Source: Pseudooceanicola onchidii
Lineage (GTDB): Bacteria > Pseudomonadota > Alphaproteobacteria > Rhodobacterales > Rhodobacteraceae
Direction of reading: 5' to 3'
NCBI RefSeq assembly: GCF_004959925.1
Contig: NZ_SPUW01000003.1
Coordinates: 1 to 64,000, forward strand
Length of the DNA: 64,000 nt
Shown here: positions 7,531 to 16,391 of the stretch, one piece after another
How positions within the stretch are numbered: position 1 is the first letter of the stretch
Layout: each line of letters starts with the position of its first letter
Position numbers and translations under genes: made by a program
Notes under the pieces: generated by a model
What the model was told of the DNA's origin: nothing
What the model saw: only the letters and a program-made list of their open reading frames with translations
Databases searched by the model: none

Positions 7531-9047
7531 TGGACGCGATCCTTGCTTTCCTGACCGTCTTCACCCAGCCCGAACTGCTGTTGCTGGTCGGTCTTGGCAC
7601 CTTTGCCGGTGTCTACGTCGGGGCCATTCCCGGCCTGTCGGTGACCATGGCCGTGTCGATCCTGATCTCCTTCACCTTCTCATGGGATGTCTACCCGGCG
7701 ATTTCGCTGATGATCGGCATCTACATGGGCGGGGTCTATGGCGGGTCGCGCACGGCGATCCTTCTGAACATTCCCGGTGCGCCTTCGGCGATCGCCACGG
7801 CGCTGGACGGCTATCCGCTTGCCAAGCGCGGAGAGGCGGGGACCGCCATCGGCGTGACGACCGTGATGTCCTTCATCGGCGGGTTCATCGGCATCGGGGT
7901 GCTGGCCGTGGCCGCGCCCTTCGTGTCGGACTTCGCGCTGAAGTTCCAGCCGCGCGACTACATGCTGCTGGCGGTGCTGGGCATCCTTCTGGTCGGGTCG
8001 CTGTCAGAAGGCAGCCTGGTCAAGGGCATCTTCGCGGGCGCCCTGGGGATCGCCATCGGCGCCGTGGGCCGCGACCCGCTGACCTTCACCGAACGCTTCA
8101 CTTTCGACATCCCGCTGATGCAGGGCGGGATTTCCTTCATCGCCGTCATGATCGGCATGTTCGGCGTGTCCGAGGCGCTGATGCAGCTGCACCACGTCGA
8201 CAAGGATGCCGTCCGGCAGAAGATCAGCCGCATCGTGCCCTCGCTCGCCACGGTGAAGAAGCACCTGCCGCTGTCGATCCAGACGTCCTCGATCGGGGTG
8301 GTGATCGGCGCGCTGCCCGGCACGGGCGGGGATATCGCCGCGCTGATGGCCTATGACCACGCCAAGCGGGTGACCAAGAACCCCGAGCGTGACTTCGGTG
8401 ACGGCGCCATGGAGGGCCTTGTCGCGCCCGAGACGGCGAACAACGCCGCCGTTGGGGGCGCCTTCATTCCGATGATGACCCTTGGCATTCCCGGTGACGC
8501 GGTGACCGCGATCATGATCGGTGCGCTGTTCATCCACGGGCTGAACCCCGGGCCGATGCTGATGGTCGATCAGCCCGACATGTTCTGGTTCATCGTCGGC
8601 GCGCTGGTCATGGCCAATGTCTTCATGCTGATCTTCGGCCTGACCGGCATCAAGCTCTTTACCAAGATCGTCGAGATGCCGCGCGCCGTCCTGATCCCGT
8701 TGATCATGCTGCTGTCCATCGTCGGCGCCTATGCAGTCAACAATTCGCTGACGGATGTCTACTGGATGCTGGGCTTCGGCTTCTTCGGCTATTTCATGCG
8801 GCACTACGGCTATCCTCTCGGGCCGGTGATCCTTGGCGTGATCCTGTCGCGCCTGCTGGATGACAACTGGCGCCGCGCGATCATTTCCGAACGCGAGGAC
8901 CTGGGGCGCTTCTTCGGAGGGCTCTTCTCAAGCCCCTTGTCGACGGTGCTGTTCATCGCGGTGATCCTGATCTTCGTCAGCCAGACGCCCATCTGGACCC
9001 GCGCCAAGGCCCGTCTCTTCCCGGCACGCAAGGAGGTCAAGCAATGA
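7530..9047 (+). CDS. TctA-family large permease subunit of the TTT transporter
   Basis: A 505-aa, roughly 11-12 TM permease. Both family signature repeats are present: GAIPGLSVTMAVSILISFTF (near residues 32-51), GALPGTGGDIAALMAYDHAK (near 259-278) and GIPGDAVTAIMIGALFIHGL (near 319-338). It forms the secondary transport channel with TctB. The gene ends in an ATGA overlap with the shikimate dehydrogenase-like gene, so transport and first catabolic steps are translated as a block. The clustering argues that the imported acid is the dehydrogenase substrate or its precursor. Confidence 0.94.
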   Translation: MDAILAFLTVFTQPELLLLVGLGTFAGVYVGAIPGLSVTMAVSILISFTFSWDVYPAISLMIGIYMGGVYGGSRTAILLNIPGAPSAIATALDGYPLAKRGEAGTAIGVTTVMSFIGGFIGIGVLAVAAPFVSDFALKFQPRDYMLLAVLGILLVGSLSEGSLVKGIFAGALGIAIGAVGRDPLTFTERFTFDIPLMQGGISFIAVMIGMFGVSEALMQLHHVDKDAVRQKISRIVPSLATVKKHLPLSIQTSSIGVVIGALPGTGGDIAALMAYDHAKRVTKNPERDFGDGAMEGLVAPETANNAAVGGAFIPMMTLGIPGDAVTAIMIGALFIHGLNPGPMLMVDQPDMFWFIVGALVMANVFMLIFGLTGIKLFTKIVEMPRAVLIPLIMLLSIVGAYAVNNSLTDVYWMLGFGFFGYFMRHYGYPLGPVILGVILSRLLDDNWRRAIISEREDLGRFFGGLFSSPLSTVLFIAVILIFVSQTPIWTRAKARLFPARKEVKQ

Positions 9048-9889
9048 CCCGCCAGCTGAAACTGGGGCTGATCGGCGACAACATCGCCCGGTCCCGCGCC
9101 AACGTCCTGCACCGCCTGGCAGGTGCGCAATGCGGCCTCGAGGTCAGCTATGACCGGCTGGTGCCCAAGCTTATGGAGCGGGACTTCGACGGCGTCTTCG
9201 ATCACTGCATCGATGCGGGTTTCGACGGCATCAACATCACCTATCCGTACAAGGAACGTGCCGCTGCACGGGTGCAGGTCGACGATCCGCTGGTGCGGGC
9301 CATCGGGGCCGTGAACACGGTGATCTTCCACGCCGACGGGCCCAAGGGGTTCAACACCGACCATTCGGGGTTCATGGCGGGCTACCGCGCCGTCCGGGCT
9401 GAAAAGTCGACCGGACCGGTGCTGATGATCGGCACCGGCGGGGTGGGCAAGGCGGTGGCCTTCGGGTTGGCCGGGCTGGGCACGCGCTGTCTTCGGCTGG
9501 TCGACCGCGACCTCGCCAAGGCGGAAAAGCTGGCCGAGGCGCTTCAGGCCGTGGCGCCCGACATGGATATCTCGATCTGGATCAGCGCCGAAAAGGCGGC
9601 CGAGGGCAGCGCAGGCCTGATCAACTGCACCCCCGTCGGCATGGTCGGCCACGAGGGCACGCCGCTGGATCCGGCGGCGATGGCGGGGGCCGAGTGGGCC
9701 TTCGACGCCGTCTACACCCCGGTCGACACGCAGTTCCTGCAGGATGCGGGGGCCGCAGGGCTGTCGATCATCTCGGGGTGGGAGCTATTTTTTCATCAAG
9801 GCGTGCATGCGTGGTCGCTGTTCTCCGGCACCGGGGTGAACGAAGGCGCGCTTCGCCACAGCTTGCAACAAGAGGTCGAAACCGCATGA
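9044..9889 (+). CDS. Shikimate/quinate dehydrogenase-like (AroE family), catabolic type
   Basis: A 281-aa AroE-superfamily protein. The catalytic Lys (K70 in NITYPYKERA) and Asp (D106 in FNTDHSGF) are kept, and the NAD(P) loop is GTGGVGKA (about 129-136). In biosynthetic AroE the substrate carboxylate is held by two serines of an SxS motif; here it reads SRA (S17, A19), so the second Ser is lost, as in catabolic or specialised paralogues. It would oxidise shikimate to 3-dehydroshikimate or quinate to 3-dehydroquinate. It overlaps tctA by 4 nt and the downstream quiC-type gene by 4 nt (ATGA both times). Which acid it prefers cannot be told from sequence. Confidence 0.9.
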   Translation: MTRQLKLGLIGDNIARSRANVLHRLAGAQCGLEVSYDRLVPKLMERDFDGVFDHCIDAGFDGINITYPYKERAAARVQVDDPLVRAIGAVNTVIFHADGPKGFNTDHSGFMAGYRAVRAEKSTGPVLMIGTGGVGKAVAFGLAGLGTRCLRLVDRDLAKAEKLAEALQAVAPDMDISIWISAEKAAEGSAGLINCTPVGMVGHEGTPLDPAAMAGAEWAFDAVYTPVDTQFLQDAGAAGLSIISGWELFFHQGVHAWSLFSGTGVNEGALRHSLQQEVETA

Positions 9890-11763
9890 AAACCGCAATC
9901 GCCACAGTCTCGATCTCGGGGACGTTGACGGAAAAACTGGATGCCATCGCCGAGGCCGGGTTCGACGGGATCGAGATCTTTGAACAGGATTTCATCACCG
10001 ACACCGGCAGCGCGCGCGACGTGGGCAACCGGATCCGCGACAAGGGGCTTGAGGTCAGCCTGTTCCAACCCTTCCGCGACTTTGAAGGACTGCCGGATCC
10101 GTACCGTGCCAAGGCCTTCGACCGGGCTGAGCGCAAGTTCGACCTGATGCAGCAACTGGGTGCGGAGCTGGTTCTTGTCTGTTCCTCGGTCCACGCCAAG
10201 GCTCTGGGCGGCATCGACCGCGCGGCCGATGATCTGAGAGAGCTGGGCGAGCGTGCCGCGGCGCGCGGGCTTCGCATCGGATACGAGGCGCTGGCCTGGG
10301 GGCGCTATGTCAACGATCATCGCGACGCCTGGGAAATCGTGCGCCGGGCCGATCACCCGAACGTCGGCGTGATCCTCGACAGCTTCCATACGCTTGGCCG
10401 GGGCCTGGACCCCGAAACCATCCGCCGCATTCCCGGCGACCGGATCTTCTTTGTCCAGCTGGCCGATGCCCCGAAGATCGACATGGACCTGCTGTACTGG
10501 TCGCGTCACTTCCGGAACATGCCGGGCGAAGGCGACCTGCCGGTGACCGATTTCATGCGGGCGGTGATGGCTGCGGGCTATACCGGGCCGGTCAGCCTGG
10601 AAATCTTCAACGACCAGTTCCGGGGCGGCAGCGCCCGGGCCGTGGCGCGTGACGGCTATCGGTCGCTGATCGCGCTGATGGACGATGTGCGCCGCGCCGA
10701 ACCGGCCGTAGGCATCGACCTGCCGGCAATCCCGTCCCGCCAGTCGATCGAGGGCACCGCCTTTGTCGAATTCGCCACGCGCGGGGCCGAGGGGGATGCG
10801 CTCAAGGCGCAGCTGACCGCGCTCGGCTTTGCCGAAACCGGGCGGCACGTGTCCAAGGCGGTCTCGCTTTGGCAACAGGGCGACATCCGGTTCGTCGTGA
10901 ACGAGGAAACCTCCGATTTCGCCGGGTCGGCCTATAACATGCACGGCACCTCGGTCTGCGATGTGGGGCTCATGGTGTCCTCGGCGGCTGACACTATGGC
11001 CCGTGCGGCGGCTCTGGGCTCAAAGCCCTTCGCGCAGGCGCCCAGTGTCGGTCAGCTGGATATCCCCGCCATCCGGGGTCTGGGGGGCAGCGTGCTGCAT
11101 TTCCTCGACGACAGCCACGCGGACGTCTGGCAGGCCGAATTCGGCGCGACGCGCGCAGGCCCCGCCGGTGCGGGCCTGACCACGGTCGATCACGTCGCGC
11201 AGACCATGACCTATGACGAAATGCTCAGCTGGTCGCTGTTCTACGGGTCGCTGTTCGGCATGACCAAGGCGCCGATGGTGGACGTTGTCGATCCCGACGG
11301 GCTGGTCCGGTCACAGGCGCTTGGTGCCGATACCGGGGCGTTCCGGATCACCCTGAACGGCGCCGAAACGCACCGCACGCTGGCCGGGTCCTTCCTGGCC
11401 GACAGTTTCGGCGCGCCGGTGCAGCATATTGCGCTGACCACCGACGACATCTTCGCCACCGCCGATGCGCTGGCCGAAAAGGGGTTCGCCGCCCTGCCGA
11501 TCCCCGACAACTACTATGACGACCTGGTATCGCGGTTCGACCTGCCGGCCGAGGACCTGGCGCGCATGAAACAGCACCAGATCCTGTATGACGTCGACGA
11601 GGACGGGGCCTTCTACCAGCTTTACAGCCGCCCTGCGCCGAACGGTTTCTTCTTCGAGATCGTTCAGCGGACCGGCTATCAGGGCTACGGCGCGCCGAAC
11701 GCCCCGTTCCGCATCGCCGCGCAGAAGCGGCTGGGCCGGACAAAGGGCATCCCCGTCGAATAG
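9886..11763 (+). CDS. quiC: Fused 3-dehydroshikimate dehydratase / HPPD-like protein (QuiC type)
   Basis: A 625-aa two-domain protein. Residues 1 to about 285 are a sugar-isomerase-type TIM barrel with metal-ligand strands YEALAWGR, VILDSFHTLG, FFVQLADAP and VSLEIFND, as in dehydroshikimate dehydratases that make protocatechuate. Residues about 295-625 are a 4-hydroxyphenylpyruvate-dioxygenase-like vicinal-oxygen-chelate domain; the metal triad is visible as TTVDHVAQ, VQHIALTTDD and FFFEIVQRTGYQGYG. This fusion is known in bacteria as the quinate/shikimate enzyme QuiC, where the dehydratase domain is active and the HPPD-like domain has a less clear role. The start at 9886 overlaps the previous stop. 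It is the last gene of the LysR-controlled unit, and its product protocatechuate would need beta-ketoadipate genes located elsewhere. Confidence 0.9.
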   Translation: MKTAIATVSISGTLTEKLDAIAEAGFDGIEIFEQDFITDTGSARDVGNRIRDKGLEVSLFQPFRDFEGLPDPYRAKAFDRAERKFDLMQQLGAELVLVCSSVHAKALGGIDRAADDLRELGERAAARGLRIGYEALAWGRYVNDHRDAWEIVRRADHPNVGVILDSFHTLGRGLDPETIRRIPGDRIFFVQLADAPKIDMDLLYWSRHFRNMPGEGDLPVTDFMRAVMAAGYTGPVSLEIFNDQFRGGSARAVARDGYRSLIALMDDVRRAEPAVGIDLPAIPSRQSIEGTAFVEFATRGAEGDALKAQLTALGFAETGRHVSKAVSLWQQGDIRFVVNEETSDFAGSAYNMHGTSVCDVGLMVSSAADTMARAAALGSKPFAQAPSVGQLDIPAIRGLGGSVLHFLDDSHADVWQAEFGATRAGPAGAGLTTVDHVAQTMTYDEMLSWSLFYGSLFGMTKAPMVDVVDPDGLVRSQALGADTGAFRITLNGAETHRTLAGSFLADSFGAPVQHIALTTDDIFATADALAEKGFAALPIPDNYYDDLVSRFDLPAEDLARMKQHQILYDVDEDGAFYQLYSRPAPNGFFFEIVQRTGYQGYGAPNAPFRIAAQKRLGRTKGIPVE

Positions 11764-11799
11764 GGCAGGGCGGTTCCCCCGCGCGGGGGCAATGCGTGC

Positions 11800-11822
11800 G
11801 CCGCCCGGCTGGACCGGGCGGC
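11800..11822. terminator. Stem-loop between convergent quiC-type and cupin genes
   Basis: A 9-bp perfect stem, GCCGCCCGG (11800-11808) and CCGGGCGGC (11814-11822), with a 5-nt loop, placed between convergent genes. T tracts are poor on both sides, so it may act bidirectionally or as a 3' stabiliser. Confidence 0.45.
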
Positions 11823-11827
11823 TTGCG

Positions 11828-12223
11828 TCAGCCGTTGTAGTCGGCGTCGCTGACCTTTTCGAGCCACGTGACGGCCCCGTCGCCCAGGTTTTCCTGGATC
11901 GCGATGTGGGACATCGCCGTGTCGGGCGCCGCGCCATGCCAATGCCTTTGACCGGCCGGAAAGATCACCACGTCGCCGGCCGAGACCTCCTCGACCGGGC
12001 CGCCGTCGCGCTGGACGCGCCCGCGTCCGAAGGTGATGATGATCGTCTGTCCTGCCGGATGGGTGTGCCATGCCGTGCGCGCGCCCGGCTCGAACGTCAC
12101 ATGCGCGCCGCTGGTGCGGCCCGGGGCGGGCATCTGGAACAGCGGGTCAAGGCGCACGGTCCCGGTAAAATAGTCCTCGGGCCCGGGTCCTGACGGGGTG
12201 CTGCCGCTGCGAATGATCTGCAT
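11828..12223 (-). CDS. Cupin-domain protein
   Basis: A 131-aa single cupin. Motif 1 is [20 protein letters not shown] (about residues 47-66), with two His and a following Gln where a Glu is often found; motif 2 is [12 protein letters not shown] (about 93-104), with one metal His. The family includes carboxymuconolactone-decarboxylase-associated cupins and mandelonitrile-lyase-like cupins. The start at 12223 is preceded by AAGGA; a longer in-frame version would run into intergenic sequence without homology. It is convergent with the quinate-type operon and not obviously part of it. The substrate is not assigned. Confidence 0.85.
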   Translation of the reverse strand: MQIIRSGSTPSGPGPEDYFTGTVRLDPLFQMPAPGRTSGAHVTFEPGARTAWHTHPAGQTIIITFGRGRVQRDGGPVEEVSAGDVVIFPAGQRHWHGAAPDTAMSHIAIQENLGDGAVTWLEKVSDADYNG

Positions 12224-12430
12224 GGGGTGGTCCTTCCGTGGGTCTGTGATCTGGGTGCCAATGTCGAAGATTGCAGGGCGCCGGTCAAAGGCGATCCCGC
12301 ATGTGCACAGAGGCAGGGTCGCACGATAGTGACGACGGTGCAGCGGCCGAGGGCTTGGCGTGCCGATGGGCACGTCATTGGGCGCGTCCAGATGGTGGCG
12401 CGGAGATCTGCGGATCAAGACTGAAGAAAG

Positions 12431-12505
12431 TGGCTGGGGTGGTAGGATTCGAACCTACGGTACACGGTACCAAAAACCGCTGCCTTACCGCTTGGCTACA
12501 CCCCA
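12431..12505 (-). tRNA. tRNA-Gln (TTG)
   Basis: On the minus strand the 75-nt gene has acceptor TGGGGTG/CACCCCA, anticodon stem GCGGT/ACCGT around loop TTTTGGT (anticodon TTG), T arm GTAGG/CCTAC with TTCGAAT, discriminator G and an encoded CCA. All stems close. Confidence 0.96.
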
Positions 12506-12590
12506 ACGTGACGCGCTGATTACTCTGGTCGCCGGATGGGTTCAAGCCCAAATCCGGCAAAAAACGCATCAAAGGACAGAAGGCCCGGGG

Positions 12591-13928
12591 TCACTCTGTC
12601 CGGGCGTCGGTGGTGAGGAGATCTTCCTGCTCGCGGGTGCGGCGTTCCTCGTCCACGATGGCCTCGAGTTCGTGTTCGGCATGGGCCTGCACGTCCTGCA
12701 CCTGCTCGGGGTCCGCGACCGGCGCGGGCGTGGCGGGGGCGGGGCGTTCGGGGGCCTGGCCAAGGCCTTCGCCACCGGCGCCGACCAGGCGGTAGGTGGG
12801 TTCGGGCATCTGCACCCCGGCCTCGGTCAGGGCGGCCATGCAGAGACGGATCGCCTCTCCTCGGGCGGCCTGAAGCGAGGTGTGGCGCTGGTCGATCCAT
12901 CCGATCAGGCGCAGGGTGACGGTGCTGTCGCCGATGCCGTCGATCCAGGCGTTCGGGGCCGGGGCCTGCAGCACGAAGGGCAGGGCGGTCAGGGTCTCTT
13001 TCGCGATCTGCGTCGCAGCGGCCATGTCGCTGTCGGGCGCGATGCCGATGTCGAACAGGAACCGGCGTTCGTCGTTGATCGAATAGTTGACGATCCGGCT
13101 TTTGAAGACGGTCGAATTCGGGATGCGGATGTGGTTGCCGTCGTAGCTGAGCAGGATCGTCGCGCGCGAGGTCAGGCGGATCACCTTGCCCTCGTCTCCG
13201 TTGATCTCGACCGCGTCATTGGGGCGGAAGGGCTGGCGGATCGACAGCATGACCGAGGCGATGAAATTCTCGACCGTGTCCTTCACGGCGAAACCGATGG
13301 CGAGGCCGATGATCCCCGCGGCGCCCAGGATGGTGGACAGAAGCGCCGTGGCGCCAAGGATATCCAGTGCCACGACAATGCCCGCAATCCCGAAGGCCAG
13401 CCGCACCACGGTGCGCAGGATGTCGGCGATGAAGGCATTGGGCGCGATCCGGTCCCAGGGCTGGCGCATCCGGGTGATCAGCGCGCCGATGAAGACCACG
13501 ACGAGGAAGGCGGTAAAGGCGATGGCCAGCAGCGGCAGCCAGGCGACGAAATCGGTGGCGCGTTTCTCGAACCGCTCGAGCGCGGGGTTGAGCCTTCGGG
13601 CCACATCGGTGGTCTCGGTCACCTGGTTGCGGATTGCCACCACGCCTTCGACCCGCGTGGCCAGGTCGTTCAGCTCGGTCGCGGCGCTGGCGTCGATGGT
13701 GGTGCCGCGCAGGGTGACGATGCCCGACGACACGGTGACGGTGACATCCTCGTAGCCCTCAAGCTCGGCCAGGATGGCGCGGATGCGGGTGGCGATGGCG
13801 GCGTCCTGTTGCGCGCTGTCGGCGACCGAAATCGTGCCGGTCGGCTGGTCCGAGGTCTGCGCCGAGGTCAGGGTTGCCGGGATCAGGCATAGCGCCGTCA
13901 GGCAGAGAACAGGCAGGATACGAAGCAT
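12591..13928 (-). CDS. MscS-family mechanosensitive channel with N-terminal BON domain
   Basis: A 445-aa protein. A signal peptide (about residues 1-23) is followed by a BON-like domain (about 35-105, ending VEGVVAIRNQVTE), three TM helices (about 127-150, 170-190, 195-215) and the MscS pore/beta core (GLAIGFAVKDTVENFIASVM, then IRQPFRPNDAVEI and the conserved RIPNSTVF). The cytoplasmic alpha/beta region ends near residue 380, and a Pro/Ala- then Glu-rich tail closes the protein. It is a stretch-gated channel for osmotic relief. The exported BON domain suggests an envelope or periplasmic contact. It lies between tRNA-Gln and an SH3-domain gene, all on the minus strand. Confidence 0.93.
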   Translation of the reverse strand: MLRILPVLCLTALCLIPATLTSAQTSDQPTGTISVADSAQQDAAIATRIRAILAELEGYEDVTVTVSSGIVTLRGTTIDASAATELNDLATRVEGVVAIRNQVTETTDVARRLNPALERFEKRATDFVAWLPLLAIAFTAFLVVVFIGALITRMRQPWDRIAPNAFIADILRTVVRLAFGIAGIVVALDILGATALLSTILGAAGIIGLAIGFAVKDTVENFIASVMLSIRQPFRPNDAVEINGDEGKVIRLTSRATILLSYDGNHIRIPNSTVFKSRIVNYSINDERRFLFDIGIAPDSDMAAATQIAKETLTALPFVLQAPAPNAWIDGIGDSTVTLRLIGWIDQRHTSLQAARGEAIRLCMAALTEAGVQMPEPTYRLVGAGGEGLGQAPERPAPATPAPVADPEQVQDVQAHAEHELEAIVDEERRTREQEDLLTTDARTE

Positions 13929-13985
13929 TTGCAGGCCGAAATCAGATCAAGGAATGGCCTGATCCTACCCGTCATGTCTGCGGGA

Positions 13986-14627
13986 TCAATCCCTTACCTC
14001 GTCGGCCTCGACCCCCCAAAGTGCGGATTTCGGCGACCAGCCCTTGTAGCCCGCGACCGAGACCCGGCACCAATCCAGAGTGCACTGGTGCAGCCGGGCG
14101 ATCACGCCGATTTCCAGCTGGGCCGCGACGGGGCTTTTTTCGTTCGGGCGGACATGCAGATCCAGCATGTCCTTCTGCACCAGAACCGTGCGGACCCCGG
14201 ACAGAAGCGAATGGTGGATCCAGCCGCCGGCCCCCTCCTGGTCGACGACGCGGCGCCAATGGCCGAATTCAGCGACGATCTGCAGCGGCATGTTGCGGCG
14301 CATGAAGACCCAGTCGATGCGGTGCGTGACGCTTGGTCCGCGGCGGACGTTGCCCTTTGTGGCCTTCATCGACACATAGCGGGGCAGGGGCAGGCGGGTG
14401 ATCGGGCCGACGCGCGGCTCTTCCGCTTCGGCCTGGGTCTGCTGAGGGATCTCTGCGGGCGGGCTCATCGCGGCCAGATCGACCGTGTTCGGCGCGGCGG
14501 GCGCCTCGGTCGTGGCGATGGTGTCGGTGGGCGTGTCGCCCTGCGCCAGGGCCGTGCCGCCCATCACACCCAGTGAACCCGTGATAACCAGTGAAAGCGC
14601 CAGTGCGCTCAACCATTTCTGCAACAT
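13986..14627 (-). CDS. Exported SH3-domain protein (COG3807-like)
   Basis: A 213-aa protein with a signal peptide (cleavage near TALAQG, about residue 29), a low-complexity Ala/Pro/Glu linker to about 75, then two bacterial SH3-like modules. The first contains GNVRRGPSVTHRIDWVF and FGHWRRVVDQEGAGGWIHHSLL; the second contains LDLHVRPNEKSPVAAQLEIG and WCRVSVAGYKGWSPKSALWG. Such domains bind peptidoglycan or act as periplasmic scaffolds. It is divergent from the hydroxyacid dehydrogenase gene. The exact partner is unknown. Confidence 0.87.
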   Translation of the reverse strand: MLQKWLSALALSLVITGSLGVMGGTALAQGDTPTDTIATTEAPAAPNTVDLAAMSPPAEIPQQTQAEAEEPRVGPITRLPLPRYVSMKATKGNVRRGPSVTHRIDWVFMRRNMPLQIVAEFGHWRRVVDQEGAGGWIHHSLLSGVRTVLVQKDMLDLHVRPNEKSPVAAQLEIGVIARLHQCTLDWCRVSVAGYKGWSPKSALWGVEADEVRD

Positions 14628-14735
14628 GGCCCTGCCCGAATTTGCCCCAAACGCGCCGGCGGTTCTTGTGCCTCCGGTTTCTTTGGGCCACTTTGCCCGT
14701 AACCTGAAGCCGTTGGAAGCCGGAGGAGGCCCTGA

Positions 14736-15722
14736 ATGTCAACTCGACGTCTGAGTGTTGTCGTTACGCGACGCCTGCCCAAGCGGGTCGAGGACCGCAT
14801 GGCGGAGCTGTTCGACGTCACCCTGGGGCCGGATGACCGCCCCATGACGCGGGCCGAACTGATGGAGGCGATGCGGACCGCGGATGTCCTGGTGCCCAAT
14901 CTGCGCGACCGGATCGACACCGGGCTGCTGGCGCAGGCGGGTCCGAACCTGCGCCTGATCGCGAACTACGGCGCAGGTGTTGATCATATCGACGTCGCGA
15001 CATGCCGCGAACGCGGGATCCTGGTGTCGAACACGCCTGACGTTGTCACCGACGACACCGCCGACATGACCATGGCGCTGATCCTGTCGGTCACCCGCCG
15101 CATCCCCGAAGGTCTGTCGATGATGCAGGGCGCCGGGTTCGAAGGCTGGAGCCCGAACATGATGCTGGGCGGCCGGATCGCCGGGCGTCGCCTGGGGATC
15201 CTCGGCATGGGGCGTATCGGTCAGGCCGTGGCGCGGCGCGCCAATGCCTTTGGTATGCAGGTGCATTACCACAACCGTCGCCGCCTGCGCGAAGAGACCG
15301 AAAAGGACCTGGGCGCGACCTATTGGGAAAGCCTGGACCAGATGGTGTCGCGCATGGACGTGCTGACGGTGAACTGCCCGCACACGCCCTCGACCTTCCA
15401 TCTGCTGAACGCGCGGCGGCTCAAGCTGATGAAACCCGAGGCCGTGATCGTCAATACCTCCCGCGGGGAGGTGATCGACGAAAACGCGCTGGCGCGGATG
15501 CTGAAATCGGGTGACCTTGCCGGCGCGGGCCTGGATGTCTTCGATCACGAAGGCGGGTCGGGGACCGAACTGAAGGGGCTGTCGAACGTCGTGCTCTTGC
15601 CGCACATGGGATCGGCCACGCGGGAAGGTCGGGCCGAGATGGGCGAAAAAGTCATCATCAATATCAAGACGTTCGCCGACGGGCATCGGCCACCGGATCA
15701 GGTCTTCCCCGCCATGCTGTGA
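14736..15722 (+). CDS. D-2-hydroxyacid dehydrogenase (glyoxylate/hydroxypyruvate reductase type)
   Basis: A 328-aa NAD(P)-dependent D-isomer 2-hydroxyacid dehydrogenase. The nucleotide loop is GILGMGRIGQAVARRA (about 154-169), the catalytic Arg is in VNTSRGEVID (about 240), the Glu follows in the LDVFDHEGG region, and His is in LLPHMGSAT (about 290). The family reduces glyoxylate or hydroxypyruvate, or formate in FDH relatives. The GANYGAGVDHID-type N-terminal loop resembles GyaR/GhrB. GGAGGAGG lies before the ATG. It stands alone on the plus strand, divergent from the SH3 gene. Confidence 0.92.
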   Translation: MSTRRLSVVVTRRLPKRVEDRMAELFDVTLGPDDRPMTRAELMEAMRTADVLVPNLRDRIDTGLLAQAGPNLRLIANYGAGVDHIDVATCRERGILVSNTPDVVTDDTADMTMALILSVTRRIPEGLSMMQGAGFEGWSPNMMLGGRIAGRRLGILGMGRIGQAVARRANAFGMQVHYHNRRRLREETEKDLGATYWESLDQMVSRMDVLTVNCPHTPSTFHLLNARRLKLMKPEAVIVNTSRGEVIDENALARMLKSGDLAGAGLDVFDHEGGSGTELKGLSNVVLLPHMGSATREGRAEMGEKVIINIKTFADGHRPPDQVFPAML

Positions 15723-15872
15723 CGCGGTTCGGGGCGATTTCACAAAACTGCAAAATCGACGCTGTACTTTTGTATGGGTGCGATTAATCGTTTATTTGGG
15801 ATTTCGGCAGAACTTGGTCGGTGACTGACCCGTCGCGTGGTGCGGCGGCACCACTGACCAGGAGGTGGTCGT

Positions 15873-16391
15873 TTGACTGACCTGTCGAAATTCGACGCCC
15901 CGCCGCCCCGCGCCTCGGAACCCGAATGGGGCCGGGAAGATTTTCTCAACACCCTCGTCGGTACGCTGTCCGAGACGATCGAACAGGTCGTCGGCCTGAA
16001 CGATGCGGAAACCTTCATCGGCATGGTCGGCCGCCGCATGGGCCAGTCTGCCGCCGCGCGCCTGCCGTGCCAGGGCAAGGCAACGCCCGAAGAGGTCGCC
16101 GAACACCTCAAGTCGTTCAAGGCCTCGATCGGTGGCACGTTCGAGGTGGAGTCGGTCGACGGTTCGAAGCTCACCTTCACGAATTCGCACTGTCCCTTCG
16201 CGTCCGAAGTGAACGGGCGGCCATCGCTGTGCATGATGACGACGAATGTCTTCGGACGGGTGGCGGCCGATGCGACGGGCTATGCCCGGGTCAATGTCGT
16301 TGAATCGCTGGCGCGGGGCCACGGGCGCTGTCTGGTGAAAGTAAATCTCGAATGGGAAGATGACGGAGATGGACAAGAGTTCTTCGGCTGA
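15873..16391 (+). CDS. MetOD1 (methanogen output domain 1)-like protein with conserved Cys
   Basis: A 172-aa protein resembling the domain named methanogen output domain 1, found attached to signalling proteins. Four Cys are present: C66, C107 in SHCPFASEVNG, C120 in PSLCMMTTNVFG, and C153. The CPF...LCMMT pair suggests a metal, cluster or redox site. The start is TTG at 15873, set by GGAGG 7 nt upstream; no ATG fits. Its last 32 nt overlap the next gene, so it is translationally coupled to a PAS-GGDEF cyclase and probably controls it. Assignment to the family is by recognition of the motif order. Confidence 0.75.
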   Translation: MTDLSKFDAPPPRASEPEWGREDFLNTLVGTLSETIEQVVGLNDAETFIGMVGRRMGQSAAARLPCQGKATPEEVAEHLKSFKASIGGTFEVESVDGSKLTFTNSHCPFASEVNGRPSLCMMTTNVFGRVAADATGYARVNVVESLARGHGRCLVKVNLEWEDDGDGQEFFG

